A stretch of 64,000 nt of DNA from Acidobacteriota bacterium (lineage in GTDB: Bacteria; Acidobacteriota; Vicinamibacteria; Vicinamibacterales; UBA2999), in contig VFZN01000003.1 of NCBI GenBank assembly GCA_016871195.1, forward strand, positions 127,902-191,901, in the 5' to 3' direction. Under the pieces are notes generated by a model that worked only from the letters and a program-made list of their open reading frames with translations, was not told the origin of the DNA and did no database searches. The position numbers and the translations under genes are program-made. Positions 25,533 to 33,552 of this stretch are shown piece by piece; the stretch's first letter is position 1; every line of letters begins with the position of its first letter.

Positions 25533-25796
25533 TTACGACCTCCGCCGCTCGAGTTCAGCCAAGTCGCGTTCCGCCTGCGACATGCGACGTCCCAGCGTCC
25601 ACACGTAGCCGACCAGCACCACCCACACGAACCCGTAGGCGGCCCCTACCAGATTGATGGCAGGAATCTGCTCGCCTGGCGGGGCTTCGGCCACCGGTAC
25701 AAACTCGTCAGCCGACGGCTGCGGCTGCGCGTTCGCCTCTCGCGGTCCGAACGCAAGCAGACCAAACAGCAACAGGGGCAGGGCGTGGCGGGTCAT
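25533..25796 (-). CDS. ccmD: CcmD-like heme exporter accessory protein
   Basis: An 87-residue protein from ATG at 25796, preceded by a strong GGAGGAGG and overlapping the ccmC stop (ATGA). A signal-like N-terminal helix, a Pro/Glu-rich periplasmic stretch, then a membrane helix (INLVGAAYGFVWVVLVGYVW) and the basic coiled tail LGRRMSQAERDLAELERRR. The YGF-W...Y-x-W-x-LGRR arrangement is that of CcmD, which stabilises the CcmC-CcmE heme complex and its release. It is longer than typical CcmD because of the N-terminal part. Confidence 0.78.
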   Translation of the reverse strand: MTRHALPLLLFGLLAFGPREANAQPQPSADEFVPVAEAPPGEQIPAINLVGAAYGFVWVVLVGYVWTLGRRMSQAERDLAELERRRS

Positions 25797-26452
25797 GCTT
25801 CCTCCTCCGACAGATACAGGGCTTCGATGCGGGCCCGCTGGCGGGCCAGACCGGCACGCATACTCATGAGCGCCAGGAACAGGAGCAGAAACGCCGTGAG
25901 GCAGAACCAGAGAGGCGCCCCCATTTCGACGGGCAGCGTCGGCACCACCGAGGTCTGCGGATGCAGCGTGCGCCATACGTTCACGGACACGAAGATGAAC
26001 GGCACATTGACGAGGCCGAACAGCGCCATACCCGCCCCCAGCTTGTCAGACCCCGGCCCGCCGAAGCGGCGCAGAAGCAGATAGGCCACGAAGATCAGCC
26101 ACAGAATGAGGCTCGACGTAAGCCGGGCGTCCCATACCCACCACAGACCCCAGGCCTTCCGCGCCCACAGCGGGCCTGTCACGAGCGTGATGATGCCGAA
26201 CACCACGGCCATTTCCGCCGCAGCGACGGCCCAGTAGTCGGCCGACGGTGCGCGCCCGAAGAGGAACCGGGCACTGGCCACCCCCGCCACCAGAGCAGCA
26301 ATCAGGAAGAGCCACGCCGATGGCATGTGGAAGTAGAAGATCTTCTGCACCAGCCCCATCGTCGACTCGTAGGGGGCGCCGTCGATGATCCACGGGGCCA
26401 CAGCCAGCATGGCCCCGGCCAGCGCGAGTTGCAGTTGCTGAACTCTGGTCAC
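25793..26452 (-). CDS. ccmC: Heme exporter protein CcmC
   Basis: A protein of about 219 residues with six membrane helices that delivers heme to CcmE. The tryptophan-rich motif WGLWWVWDARLTSSLILW is the family's WWD signature, and His residues in IFYFHMPSAW and VWRTLHPQTS fit the two axial ligands. GTG at 26452 is preferred because GAGG lies about 11 bases upstream; the longer frame to 26512 would overlap ccmB by 31 bases without a ribosome binding site. It is flanked by ccmB and ccmD. Confidence 0.92.
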   Translation of the reverse strand: MTRVQQLQLALAGAMLAVAPWIIDGAPYESTMGLVQKIFYFHMPSAWLFLIAALVAGVASARFLFGRAPSADYWAVAAAEMAVVFGIITLVTGPLWARKAWGLWWVWDARLTSSLILWLIFVAYLLLRRFGGPGSDKLGAGMALFGLVNVPFIFVSVNVWRTLHPQTSVVPTLPVEMGAPLWFCLTAFLLLFLALMSMRAGLARQRARIEALYLSEEEA

Positions 26453-26481
26453 GGTTGTCTGTGCCTCATTCCGGTCGCTCG

Positions 26482-27165
26482 TCAGTCGGTCATTACTGGC
26501 TCGAACGTCCACAGCGCCAGCGTCACGAACACCACATCGATGAACACCAGAAATGCCAGACAGAACCGCGCCAGCGGCTCATCCGGCGTGGCCTGAAACA
26601 GGGCGGCGGTGCCCCGCACTCCCATGATCATGACCGGAACGGTCATCGGATACAACAGAATCGGCAGCAGCACATCACGACTGCGTGCCCGCACCAGCAT
26701 CGCCGCGAACAGGGTGCCCACCGCCGAGAATCCCACAGTGCCCGCCAGCAGCAGCCCGGCGAGAGACCACGGATAGCGAAGGATGGGTGCCTGGAACAGC
26801 AGACCGATGAGCGGGACGAGCACGGCCTCGATCAGCACCAGCAGCACCAGCATGCCAGCCAGCTTCCCGACATAGAGGGCCGGACGATCGGCCGGTGCCA
26901 TGAGCAGCGCCCGCAGCGTTTCCGCCTGACGCTCGCGCTCGAAGGTGCGGCCCAGGGCCAGCGTGCCCGAGAACGCCAGCGCAATCCACAGGATGGCCGC
27001 CGCGACATCGTCGGCCGGTCGGCCCTCGCGCACGAGGCCAAACGCGAAAATGAGCACCACGGTCACCGAAAAGAACAGCGTGGTCGATACCACTTCAAAG
27101 CTGCGCGATTCGACGCGCAGGTCCTTCTGCACCACCAGCCAGGCGACGCGGAGGAACTGCCTCAT
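26482..27165 (-). CDS. ccmB: Heme exporter protein CcmB
   Basis: A 227-residue membrane protein, the permease partner of the CcmA ATPase in system I cytochrome c maturation. Six helices are visible. The family-typical start is WLVVQKDLRVESRS, then FALGRTFERERQAETLRALLMAP and LLPILLYPMTVPVMIMGV near the end. Its ATG overlaps the ccmA stop. CcmAB use ATP to release holo-CcmE from CcmCD. Confidence 0.94.
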   Translation of the reverse strand: MRQFLRVAWLVVQKDLRVESRSFEVVSTTLFFSVTVVLIFAFGLVREGRPADDVAAAILWIALAFSGTLALGRTFERERQAETLRALLMAPADRPALYVGKLAGMLVLLVLIEAVLVPLIGLLFQAPILRYPWSLAGLLLAGTVGFSAVGTLFAAMLVRARSRDVLLPILLYPMTVPVMIMGVRGTAALFQATPDEPLARFCLAFLVFIDVVFVTLALWTFEPVMTD

Positions 27166-27869
27166 GCCCCGTGCACCGTCGCGTGATAGCGGTCACGCAG
27201 CGTGCCCTGCGAGGCATCGACACCGAGCAACCGTCCCTGACGCAGGATGCACTCGCGAGTCAGCAGGCCGTCGACGGTGTCGAGGTCGTGTGTCGCCAGC
27301 ACGGTCATCGTGCCAGCGCGCTGCACCTGGCGCAGCCGCTCGACCAGCGCCCGCGTCGAGGCCTGATCGAGCCCCGTGAATGGCTCGTCAAGCAGCAGAA
27401 GCCGTGGCTCGTGCAGCAGGGCGCGCTCCAGTGCGACGCGCTGACGCATGCCCCTGGAAAACCCCGCCACTGCGTCGTGGGCACGGTCGCCGAGACCGGT
27501 CCGTGCCAGGGCGGCCTTCGCTCGGGCCTCCGCATCAGCGAGGCCGTAGAGGTTCCCAAAGAACACCAGGTTTTCGAGAGCGCTCAGCTCCGGATACAGG
27601 AACAGGTCATGGCCCAGCATACCGATGCGCCCCCGGAGCGCTGCGCCTCCGCTGGCCGCCGTGAGGGTTCCATAGCGCACGTGCCCTTCAGAGGGTGCGA
27701 GCACCGTCGCGAGAATCGACAGCAGGGTCGATTTGCCCGCGCCGTTGGGACCCAGCAGGCCGATGATGTCACCGGCGTGGCAGGCCAGAGAGACCCGGTG
27801 CAGCGCCTTGCGCCGCCCATAGTGTCGCGACAGCTGTTCGACGGTCAGGGTGGTGAAGTCGGCGCTCAC
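27162..27869 (-). CDS. ccmA: Heme exporter ATP-binding protein CcmA
   Basis: A 235-residue ABC ATPase. Walker A is GLLGPNGAGKSTLL, the Q loop lies in GMLGHDLFLYPELSALENL, the signature is FSRGMRQRVALERAL, Walker B is RLLLLDEPFTGLD and the H loop is LATHDLDT. Cytoplasmic, paired with CcmB. The GTG start overlaps the stop of the preceding CcmI-like gene (GTGA), which ties that gene to the operon. Confidence 0.95.
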   Translation of the reverse strand: MSADFTTLTVEQLSRHYGRRKALHRVSLACHAGDIIGLLGPNGAGKSTLLSILATVLAPSEGHVRYGTLTAASGGAALRGRIGMLGHDLFLYPELSALENLVFFGNLYGLADAEARAKAALARTGLGDRAHDAVAGFSRGMRQRVALERALLHEPRLLLLDEPFTGLDQASTRALVERLRQVQRAGTMTVLATHDLDTVDGLLTRECILRQGRLLGVDASQGTLRDRYHATVHGA

Positions 27870-29083
27870 GCCGCAGCGCCCTGTCCCCCGCCCGGGGCGG
27901 CATCGAGCGACGCCATCACCCGCTCGAGTTCGGCGACGAGACGGGGCTCGCGTTCGGCATCCTTTGCGCGTGGTTGCCCGGCACGACGTCGCTGCTCAAT
28001 CTCGACCAGGTCACGCAACAGGCGGGCCCGCTCCTGTTCGAGCGCCTCGCGCGCGGGTGCCGACGCCCCGCGGCTGGCGTAGACGCCGAATCCCAGGATG
28101 AGGACGACGGCCACACCCACGGCAATCGAGCGGGGCACGACGCTGTGTGCCGGCAGTCCTTCCAGCGTGACGGTGAGTGGTGTGCCGGCCGCGATGGCCG
28201 CACCACTGGCGAGAATGAAGCGCCGTCCGCCTTCCGCATCGATGGTTTCCGACCGCGGCAGTTGCGGCGAGACCAGGGTCACGGTGCCCACCTGCTCCAC
28301 GGCCACAAACGGCTGCGGGTAGCGGATGGGCCACACCTGCGACCACTGCATCGTGGGCGTGTGGTCGGGCAGCGAGAACCCAATCTGCAGATTCGTGGTG
28401 CCGGGGACATACGGGCCGGTCACCCGCACCATCTCGCCCCGCAGCGTCGCCTGCGTGGTGGAACCCTCCATGAGGGTGGGACTCGACGCCCCCCGCGGCA
28501 ACACGATGTCGATCGGCGTCCCAGGGTCCACCGGGCCTGCTGTGGCGTTCACGATTTCCAGCAGGTAGAAGACGGTCAGCACATCGTTCTGCCACTCCAT
28601 CACGACGCGCGTCTGGCCACCGAACTCGACCTGACCGGCCGTCGCCGGGCGGCTGGCGGCCTCCTGCGCTTCGGCCTGCCTGCGCGCACGCGCTGCGGCG
28701 GCTCCGGCCACCAGAGCCACACGCAGTCCACCACGAGCCGGCAGTTGCAGCTCCTCTGAGACGATGAGCTCGTCGCCCACGGTCGTCGTGGCCACGACGG
28801 TCTGCCCGACGGGCAGATCGGCGAATTCAGCGCGCCCTTGGTCGTTCGTCACGCCTGTGCGGGTCTGGCCACCAACCGTGACCGACACCGTCTGGCCCGG
28901 CAGGTTGTTCCCCATGGTCTCGCGGACCACGCGCACCGACAGGGTCCCGGTGGCCAGCTCGGGTGCCGGCAGTGGCAGGCCCGACATCTGCGTGGCATCA
29001 GGCCCCTGGGCGGCGAGGCCCCCATCCATCAGCACCGCCGCCACCGCCACGCACGCCGCCAGGCGCACGAGGCGCCGCCTCAT
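27866..29083 (-). CDS. Signal-bearing protein with Cna/CarboxypepD-like domain and CcmI-like tail
   Basis: A 405-residue protein from ATG at 29083, which overlaps the stop of the preceding gene (ATGA). Order: signal peptide (ends LAAQG); a carboxypeptidase-regulatory-like beta domain (about 45-125) with VTVGGQTRTGVTNDQGRAEF; an Ala/Arg-rich spacer; a second beta-rich region (to about 320); one membrane helix (IAVGVAVVLILGFGVYAS); and a cytoplasmic coiled tail (ALEQERARLLRDLVEIEQRRR). The tail resembles the membrane-proximal segment of CcmI. Its position inside the operon suggests a chaperone or assembly role for apocytochromes, which is inferred. Confidence 0.6.
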   Translation of the reverse strand: MRRRLVRLAACVAVAAVLMDGGLAAQGPDATQMSGLPLPAPELATGTLSVRVVRETMGNNLPGQTVSVTVGGQTRTGVTNDQGRAEFADLPVGQTVVATTTVGDELIVSEELQLPARGGLRVALVAGAAAARARRQAEAQEAASRPATAGQVEFGGQTRVVMEWQNDVLTVFYLLEIVNATAGPVDPGTPIDIVLPRGASSPTLMEGSTTQATLRGEMVRVTGPYVPGTTNLQIGFSLPDHTPTMQWSQVWPIRYPQPFVAVEQVGTVTLVSPQLPRSETIDAEGGRRFILASGAAIAAGTPLTVTLEGLPAHSVVPRSIAVGVAVVLILGFGVYASRGASAPAREALEQERARLLRDLVEIEQRRRAGQPRAKDAEREPRLVAELERVMASLDAAPGGGQGAAA

Positions 29084-29646
29084 CCCTTCAGTGACGTGCC
29101 ACATTGCTTGCAGAACCTCGCATCCTCATCGAACGGCGTCGCGCAGGACGGGCATGCCTTCACCGCCACAGCCGGCCGAGCGGCAGCGACGGCCGCGGCC
29201 ACGTCCTCGGCGATGCGGTCCCGGTATCCGGCCGTGTGGTCAAGCTGCTGCATCAGGCCAACAGCGCGCTGCCGCAGGCGCCCGCCCATCTCGTCAAAAT
29301 CAGCAGGGGAAATCTTCCCCATCGCATAATCGAACTCGAGTTCCTTGATCGACCGCAGCACGAGCGTCTTTTCCCGCTCGAGTGCGGCGCGCGTGCGGCC
29401 ACCCGCCACGACCGGAGCCGTGGCCACCACGTGCGTCACCAGTGGCCCGATGGTGCGATAGGCGGCCAGTCCCACAAAGCTGGCCGCAATCACCGTCAGG
29501 CTGAGGATGATCACGTTGGCAATATGCTGCCCGGTGGCCACCACCACGACGGCGGTCGCGCTGAGCATGCCGCACAGCAGGAAGAACTGCCACGCCGGCA
29601 GTGACTGGTCAGTTGTCGGTTCGGGAACCTGCGGGCTCGACGCCAT
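29080..29646 (-). CDS. CcmI-like membrane protein with C-terminal zinc ribbon
   Basis: A 188-residue protein from ATG at 29646, 7 bases after the ccmF-ccmH stop. Two membrane helices (about residues 20-75), then a coiled segment ALEREKTLVLRSIKELEFDYAMGKIS that closely follows the pattern of the CcmI N-terminal domain (leucine-rich heptads, then LEFD-x-x-x-GKIS). A short linker leads to a zinc ribbon (CPSC...CKQC). CcmI normally carries TPR repeats that hold apocytochrome c; here the ribbon stands in that place. The chaperone role is inferred from position and the CcmI-like segment. Confidence 0.65.
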   Translation of the reverse strand: MASSPQVPEPTTDQSLPAWQFFLLCGMLSATAVVVVATGQHIANVIILSLTVIAASFVGLAAYRTIGPLVTHVVATAPVVAGGRTRAALEREKTLVLRSIKELEFDYAMGKISPADFDEMGGRLRQRAVGLMQQLDHTAGYRDRIAEDVAAAVAAARPAVAVKACPSCATPFDEDARFCKQCGTSLKG

Positions 29647-29653
29647 GAGTGAC

Positions 29654-32161
29654 TCAGTCGAGATCGCGCAGCTCGTCGTCGAGCCGCGACTGCAGCTCGG
29701 GGGCCACGACCGTCGACGGGCCGCCGGCCACGGCGACCGCCGGACGCCGCGTCCACCGCACCGCAGCCATGCCCGCGCCGGCCAGCCCGAGCAGTCCGAG
29801 CGCGTATGGCAGCAGCCATGCGAGGCGACCCGAGCCGACATCGGGCGGTTCGCTCAGCAGCACGTGCCCCGACTCGCCGCGATGCACGTCGTCTTGCGAG
29901 TGCTCGGTCGGGGGCGTGACGTAGTGGGCCAGCACGGCCTTCTCATCGCGCCCCTCGTCCATCATCTGCGTGACTTCCTTCTTCACCAGCGCGCAGTGCC
30001 CGCAGGCACAGTCGCCGACCGGCAGCTTCGAGCAGCCGCCACACCAGCAGGCCAGCTTGCGGGTGACGTCTTTCACTTCCTTCGAGAAGATCTGCAGCTG
30101 TGACGCGGGACCGTCCACATGCTGCGCTTCAGCCACTGCGGGCGCCAGCAGCAGTGCCCCGGCCAGCAGCGACGCCGTCACCGCATCGGCGGGCATCCGC
30201 GCCGCCGCAAAGCTGAGCGCGCGCTCGGGCAGCAGCGCGATGCCGGTGCCGAGGGCCATGATGCCGAAGCCGACCCACAGCCAGTTGACGAGAGGATTCA
30301 CATGCACTTCGACGCTGGCGGTCTGGTCGGCAAGCTCGAACGCCGGCATCACGATGTAGAGGTCTTCGGCAAACGATCGGCGGATGCCCACCTCGGTGGT
30401 GGGTTCTTCCTCGTGCTTGCGGTAATACCACTTGGCGGGATACATGCGGCCGAGGTCAGCGCCGTCGGTGTCCTTCACGCTGATGTGCGCGGTCACCATC
30501 TGCTTCTGCCCGTCGTCGGTCACGCGAATCGCATCCATGCGCAGCACATAGCGGCCGACCGTGGCTTCCTCACCCGGCTTGAGCAGCAGCTGCTCGTCGC
30601 GGCTGAATCCTTCGCCGGCAAATCCGAGGAACATCAGCACAATGCCGAGGTGCACGACATACCCGCCGTAGCGGCGCTTGTTGCGCCCGACCAGCCCGAC
30701 CATCGCCGTGAACAGATCGGTGCCCGTCATACCGCGGCGCACGTTGGCCCCGCGGTAGAACTCCTGCGCGATGGTGCCAAACACCAGACCGCAGAGGGCA
30801 AAGCAGATACCTGAGCTCCACACGCGCACCCCCATCGCCACGAGGCCGCCAGACACGGCGAGGGCGAGGGCCACAGGGAACAGGAACTGCTGCAGCAGAT
30901 TCTCGATGGTCGACTTGCGCCACGCCAGCAGCGGCCCGATGCCGGTGAGGGCCAGCAGCATGAGGCCGATGGGCGTCATCCACCGGTTGAAGAACGGCGG
31001 CCCGACCGTCAGGCGCTCGCCGTTGATCATTTCGGTGATGGTGGGAAACATCGTGGCGAACAGCACGAAGAATGCCGAGAACAGCAGAATCCAGTTATTG
31101 GCCAGGAAGGCCGCCTCGCGCGAGACCCACGAGTCGAGCTCGTGCCGCGCCTGCAGCAGCGGCAGGCGGTAAATGACCCATCCAAATGAGAAGAGGGCGA
31201 CCACCGCCATGAACGACAGGAACAGCCGCGCCAGCGCCGGGTCATCGCCGAAGGCGTGCACCGACTGCACGACGCCCGACCGCGTCATGAACGTGCCGAA
31301 AATCGTCAGCAGGAACGTGATGATGACCAGTGTCACATTCCACACGCGCAGCATGCCGCGTCGCTCCTGCACCATCACCGAATGCAGGAACGCTGTCGCC
31401 GTGAACCATGGCAGCAGGCCCGCGTTCTCGACAGGGTCCCACCCCCAGAATCCGCCCCAGCCGAGCTCTTCGTAGGCCCAGATCATGCCGAGCGTCAGCC
31501 CGAATGACAGGAAGAACCACGAGAACATCGTCCAGCGTCGCACCGCCCGCAGCCACGAATCGTCGAGGTGACCCGTGATGAGGGCCGCCAGCCCGAACGC
31601 AAAGGGGATCGTCAGACCCACAAACCCCAGATACATCGTAGGCGGGTGGATGGCCATGTAGAAGTTCTGCAGGAGCGGATTGAGTCCCCGGCCATCGGTG
31701 GGGGTCTGCGTCAGATACGTCTCGAACGGATTGTTGTGGATGATCATCAGGAACAGGAAGAACATCTCCACTGCACTGATCACCGCCACCACGTAGGGCA
31801 TGAGCTCGCGGTGCCGCTCGCGATTGACCCTGACGGCGACCGACCCGAAGAGCGACAGCAGGAACACCCAGAACATGACCGACCCGTCGAGACCGCCCCA
31901 GTACGAGGTGATTTTGTAAAAGAGCGGCTGGACGCTGTCCGAGTATCGCTGCACGTAGCGGATGGTGTAATCGCCCGCGACAAAGGCGTAGATGATGACG
32001 CCGCTCGCCACGGTCATGAGCGCGGCCACCAGATAGAACGCGCCGATGCCGCTCTCAATCAGGCGGCTGTTGCGCCGCCGCGCGCCGGCCACGGATGCCG
32101 CCGCTGCATACGCCGCGACCATGAAGGTGAACAACAGGAGGTAGGAACCGAGTGCAGCCAT
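29654..32161 (-). CDS. ccmF: Cytochrome c heme lyase CcmF fused to a CcmH-like domain
   Basis: An 835-residue fusion. Residues 1 to about 660 are CcmF: many membrane helices, the WWD heme-handling motif WGGFWGWDPVENAGLLPWF and the late helix pair VVHLGIVLMFLGFAGEGFS. A helix near 670-690 is followed by a CcmH-like domain with six cysteines (705, 707, 710, 718, 720, 723) and LVKKEVTQMMDEGRDEKAVLAHYV, then another membrane helix. CcmH normally has a single CxxC that reduces the apocytochrome haem site. Joining the two puts the lyase and thiol reductant in one chain. A terminator separates it from ccmE upstream. Confidence 0.9.
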   Translation of the reverse strand: MAALGSYLLLFTFMVAAYAAAASVAGARRRNSRLIESGIGAFYLVAALMTVASGVIIYAFVAGDYTIRYVQRYSDSVQPLFYKITSYWGGLDGSVMFWVFLLSLFGSVAVRVNRERHRELMPYVVAVISAVEMFFLFLMIIHNNPFETYLTQTPTDGRGLNPLLQNFYMAIHPPTMYLGFVGLTIPFAFGLAALITGHLDDSWLRAVRRWTMFSWFFLSFGLTLGMIWAYEELGWGGFWGWDPVENAGLLPWFTATAFLHSVMVQERRGMLRVWNVTLVIITFLLTIFGTFMTRSGVVQSVHAFGDDPALARLFLSFMAVVALFSFGWVIYRLPLLQARHELDSWVSREAAFLANNWILLFSAFFVLFATMFPTITEMINGERLTVGPPFFNRWMTPIGLMLLALTGIGPLLAWRKSTIENLLQQFLFPVALALAVSGGLVAMGVRVWSSGICFALCGLVFGTIAQEFYRGANVRRGMTGTDLFTAMVGLVGRNKRRYGGYVVHLGIVLMFLGFAGEGFSRDEQLLLKPGEEATVGRYVLRMDAIRVTDDGQKQMVTAHISVKDTDGADLGRMYPAKWYYRKHEEEPTTEVGIRRSFAEDLYIVMPAFELADQTASVEVHVNPLVNWLWVGFGIMALGTGIALLPERALSFAAARMPADAVTASLLAGALLLAPAVAEAQHVDGPASQLQIFSKEVKDVTRKLACWCGGCSKLPVGDCACGHCALVKKEVTQMMDEGRDEKAVLAHYVTPPTEHSQDDVHRGESGHVLLSEPPDVGSGRLAWLLPYALGLLGLAGAGMAAVRWTRRPAVAVAGGPSTVVAPELQSRLDDELRDLD

Positions 32162-32190
32162 AGGAGGACCGTGCGACTGACGTCAGACAG

Positions 32191-32226
32191 ATAAAAGACA
32201 CGCGGGCGCCGGCGAGGCGGCGCCCG
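32191..32226 (-). terminator. Intrinsic terminator between ccmE and ccmF
   Basis: On the minus strand a 9 bp stem (CGGGCGCCG with CGGCGCCCG, 32226-32203) and a 6-base loop are followed by CGTGTCTTTTATC, a T-rich run. It lies after the ccmE stop and suggests that maf-ccmE and ccmF onward are separate transcripts. Confidence 0.65.
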
Positions 32227-32244
32227 TCCGGACCGCCCCGGCGC

Positions 32245-32655
32245 CTACGAGGTGGGCGCGCCGGGTTTGGCTTCGTACTTCGAGGGGCACTTAGCCATCA
32301 CCCCGTTCGGCGACACTGCAAAGCCATCAGACGACAGGGTGCCCTTCAGCACCACTTCCGCATCGTCCTTGAACGTGTCGGGCACGACGCCGGTGTAGGT
32401 CGCTTCGACAATATGACCGTTGCTGTGCACCTTAAACTTGTAGTCGAGGCTGTTCTTCCGCTTCAGAATCGAGTCCTGGACGATGTAGCCGTGCAGCTGC
32501 AGCTTCTTCCCGTACCAGTCGCCGGGCTGCGTCATTACTTCATCGACGTGTTTGTAGTATTCGGTGGCTTCACCCATGGTCGAATACAGCAGACCGCCGA
32601 AGGCCAGCGACAGCACCAGACCGGTCAGACCGACTTTGATGGTTTTGTGGGCCAT
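32245..32655 (-). CDS. ccmE: Heme chaperone CcmE, CxxxY type
   Basis: A 136-residue periplasmic heme chaperone anchored by one N-terminal helix (VGLTGLVLSLAFGGLLYS), then an OB-fold with YYKHVDEVM, LHGYIVQDSI, YKFKVHSNG and VVLKGTL. The covalent heme attachment residue, usually His in HxxxY, is replaced by Cys123, with Tyr127 kept (AKCPSKYE). This is the CxxxY form known from some sulfate reducers and archaea. ATG at 32655 is chosen because the protein then begins at the membrane anchor, with AAAGG upstream. It follows maf by 16 bases. Confidence 0.93.
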   Translation of the reverse strand: MAHKTIKVGLTGLVLSLAFGGLLYSTMGEATEYYKHVDEVMTQPGDWYGKKLQLHGYIVQDSILKRKNSLDYKFKVHSNGHIVEATYTGVVPDTFKDDAEVVLKGTLSSDGFAVSPNGVMAKCPSKYEAKPGAPTS

Positions 32656-32671
32656 ATTCGTTGAACCGCCT

Positions 32672-33244
32672 TTACCTATAGAACTCAGAATATCCCAACA
32701 CCCACCGGCATACCAGCGCCACGGGGAGCCCGACGATGGTGGTGTATGAACCGGCAATACCCTCGATGTGGCGAGCCATGGCCCCCTGAATCCCGTAGGC
32801 CCCTGCCTTGTCACGCCACTCGCCCGTCGCCAGATAGGCCGCGATGTCGTCGGCGGTCATGGGCTGCATGGTCACCAGCGCCCGTTCGACGGCGACCTGC
32901 GGCGGTGCCTGCGGGCCGAGCAGGGCCACCCCTGTCAGCACTTCGTGGACACGCCCCTGCAACTGCTGCAGCATCCGCCCAGCCTCGGCCGCGTCTGCCG
33001 GCTTTCCGAGAATTTTTCCATCAACGACCACCGTTGTGTCGGCGCCGAGCACCGGGCGCGTGTCCCCCGGGCGGGTGATGGCCACGACCCGGGCCTTCTC
33101 CTCGGCCAGTCGAGTGACATACGTGGCGGGAGGCTCTCCCGGCAGCGGCGCTTCGTCGATGGGCAGCGTGCAGACCTCAAACGGAATGCCGGCCGCTGTC
33201 AGCAACTGGGCACGACGCGGAGAGGCCGAGGCCAGAATCACCAT
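32672..33244 (-). CDS. maf: Maf family nucleotide pyrophosphatase
   Basis: A 190-residue Maf/YhdE protein that hydrolyses non-canonical or pyrimidine nucleoside triphosphates. Signatures are LASASPRRAQLL at the N-terminus, VLGADTTVVVDG, LGKPADAAEAGRML, the E-W-R-D-K-A-G-A-Y-G-I-Q-G block and a closing GSYTTIVGLPV. A minus-strand TAGCAT ends 7 bases before its ATG. It is probably cotranscribed with ccmE, an unusual pairing. Confidence 0.93.
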   Translation of the reverse strand: MVILASASPRRAQLLTAAGIPFEVCTLPIDEAPLPGEPPATYVTRLAEEKARVVAITRPGDTRPVLGADTTVVVDGKILGKPADAAEAGRMLQQLQGRVHEVLTGVALLGPQAPPQVAVERALVTMQPMTADDIAAYLATGEWRDKAGAYGIQGAMARHIEGIAGSYTTIVGLPVALVCRWVLGYSEFYR

Positions 33245-33251
33245 CCTTACG

Positions 33252-33261
33252 ATGCTATCCT
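33252..33261. promoter_or_regulatory. Overlapping divergent -10 elements
   Basis: Minus-strand TAGCAT (33257-33252) ends 7 bases before the maf ATG. Plus-strand TATCCT (33256-33261) ends 6 bases before the dciA-like ATG at 33268. The whole intergenic gap is 23 bases, so both transcripts would be leaderless or nearly so. Confidence 0.5.
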
Positions 33262-33267
33262 CAGTCG

Positions 33268-33552
33268 ATGGTTCCCGCCCACCGCGTGCTTCCGGGCCTG
33301 ATTGCGTCGCTCGTCCGACCGGCGCCGCTCTGCGACGAAAAGGTGAGCTTTGCGTGGCGCACCTCCGTCGGCACGGCCATGGCGCGCGCCACCCGGGCGC
33401 GGCTGCGTCCGGATGGCCTTCTACAGGTGACAGCCGACACGCCTGCCTGGACGCGCGAGGTGGAACGATCGCTCGGACTCATCCGGTCGCGGCTCGAGGC
33501 GTTTCTCGGGCCCGACGTCATACAGCGTGTGGAGATTCATCATCATGACTGA
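33268..33552 (+). CDS. DciA-like (DUF721) protein
   Basis: A 94-residue protein matching the DUF721/DciA pattern: an N-terminal helix, [15 protein letters not shown], then [23 protein letters not shown] and [15 protein letters not shown] at the end. In many bacteria that lack DnaC/DnaI, DciA loads or stimulates the replicative helicase DnaB. Start ATG at 33268 lies 6 bases after TATCCT. Its last 8 bases overlap the thiolase start, so the two genes are coupled. Confidence 0.72.
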   Translation: MVPAHRVLPGLIASLVRPAPLCDEKVSFAWRTSVGTAMARATRARLRPDGLLQVTADTPAWTREVERSLGLIRSRLEAFLGPDVIQRVEIHHHD

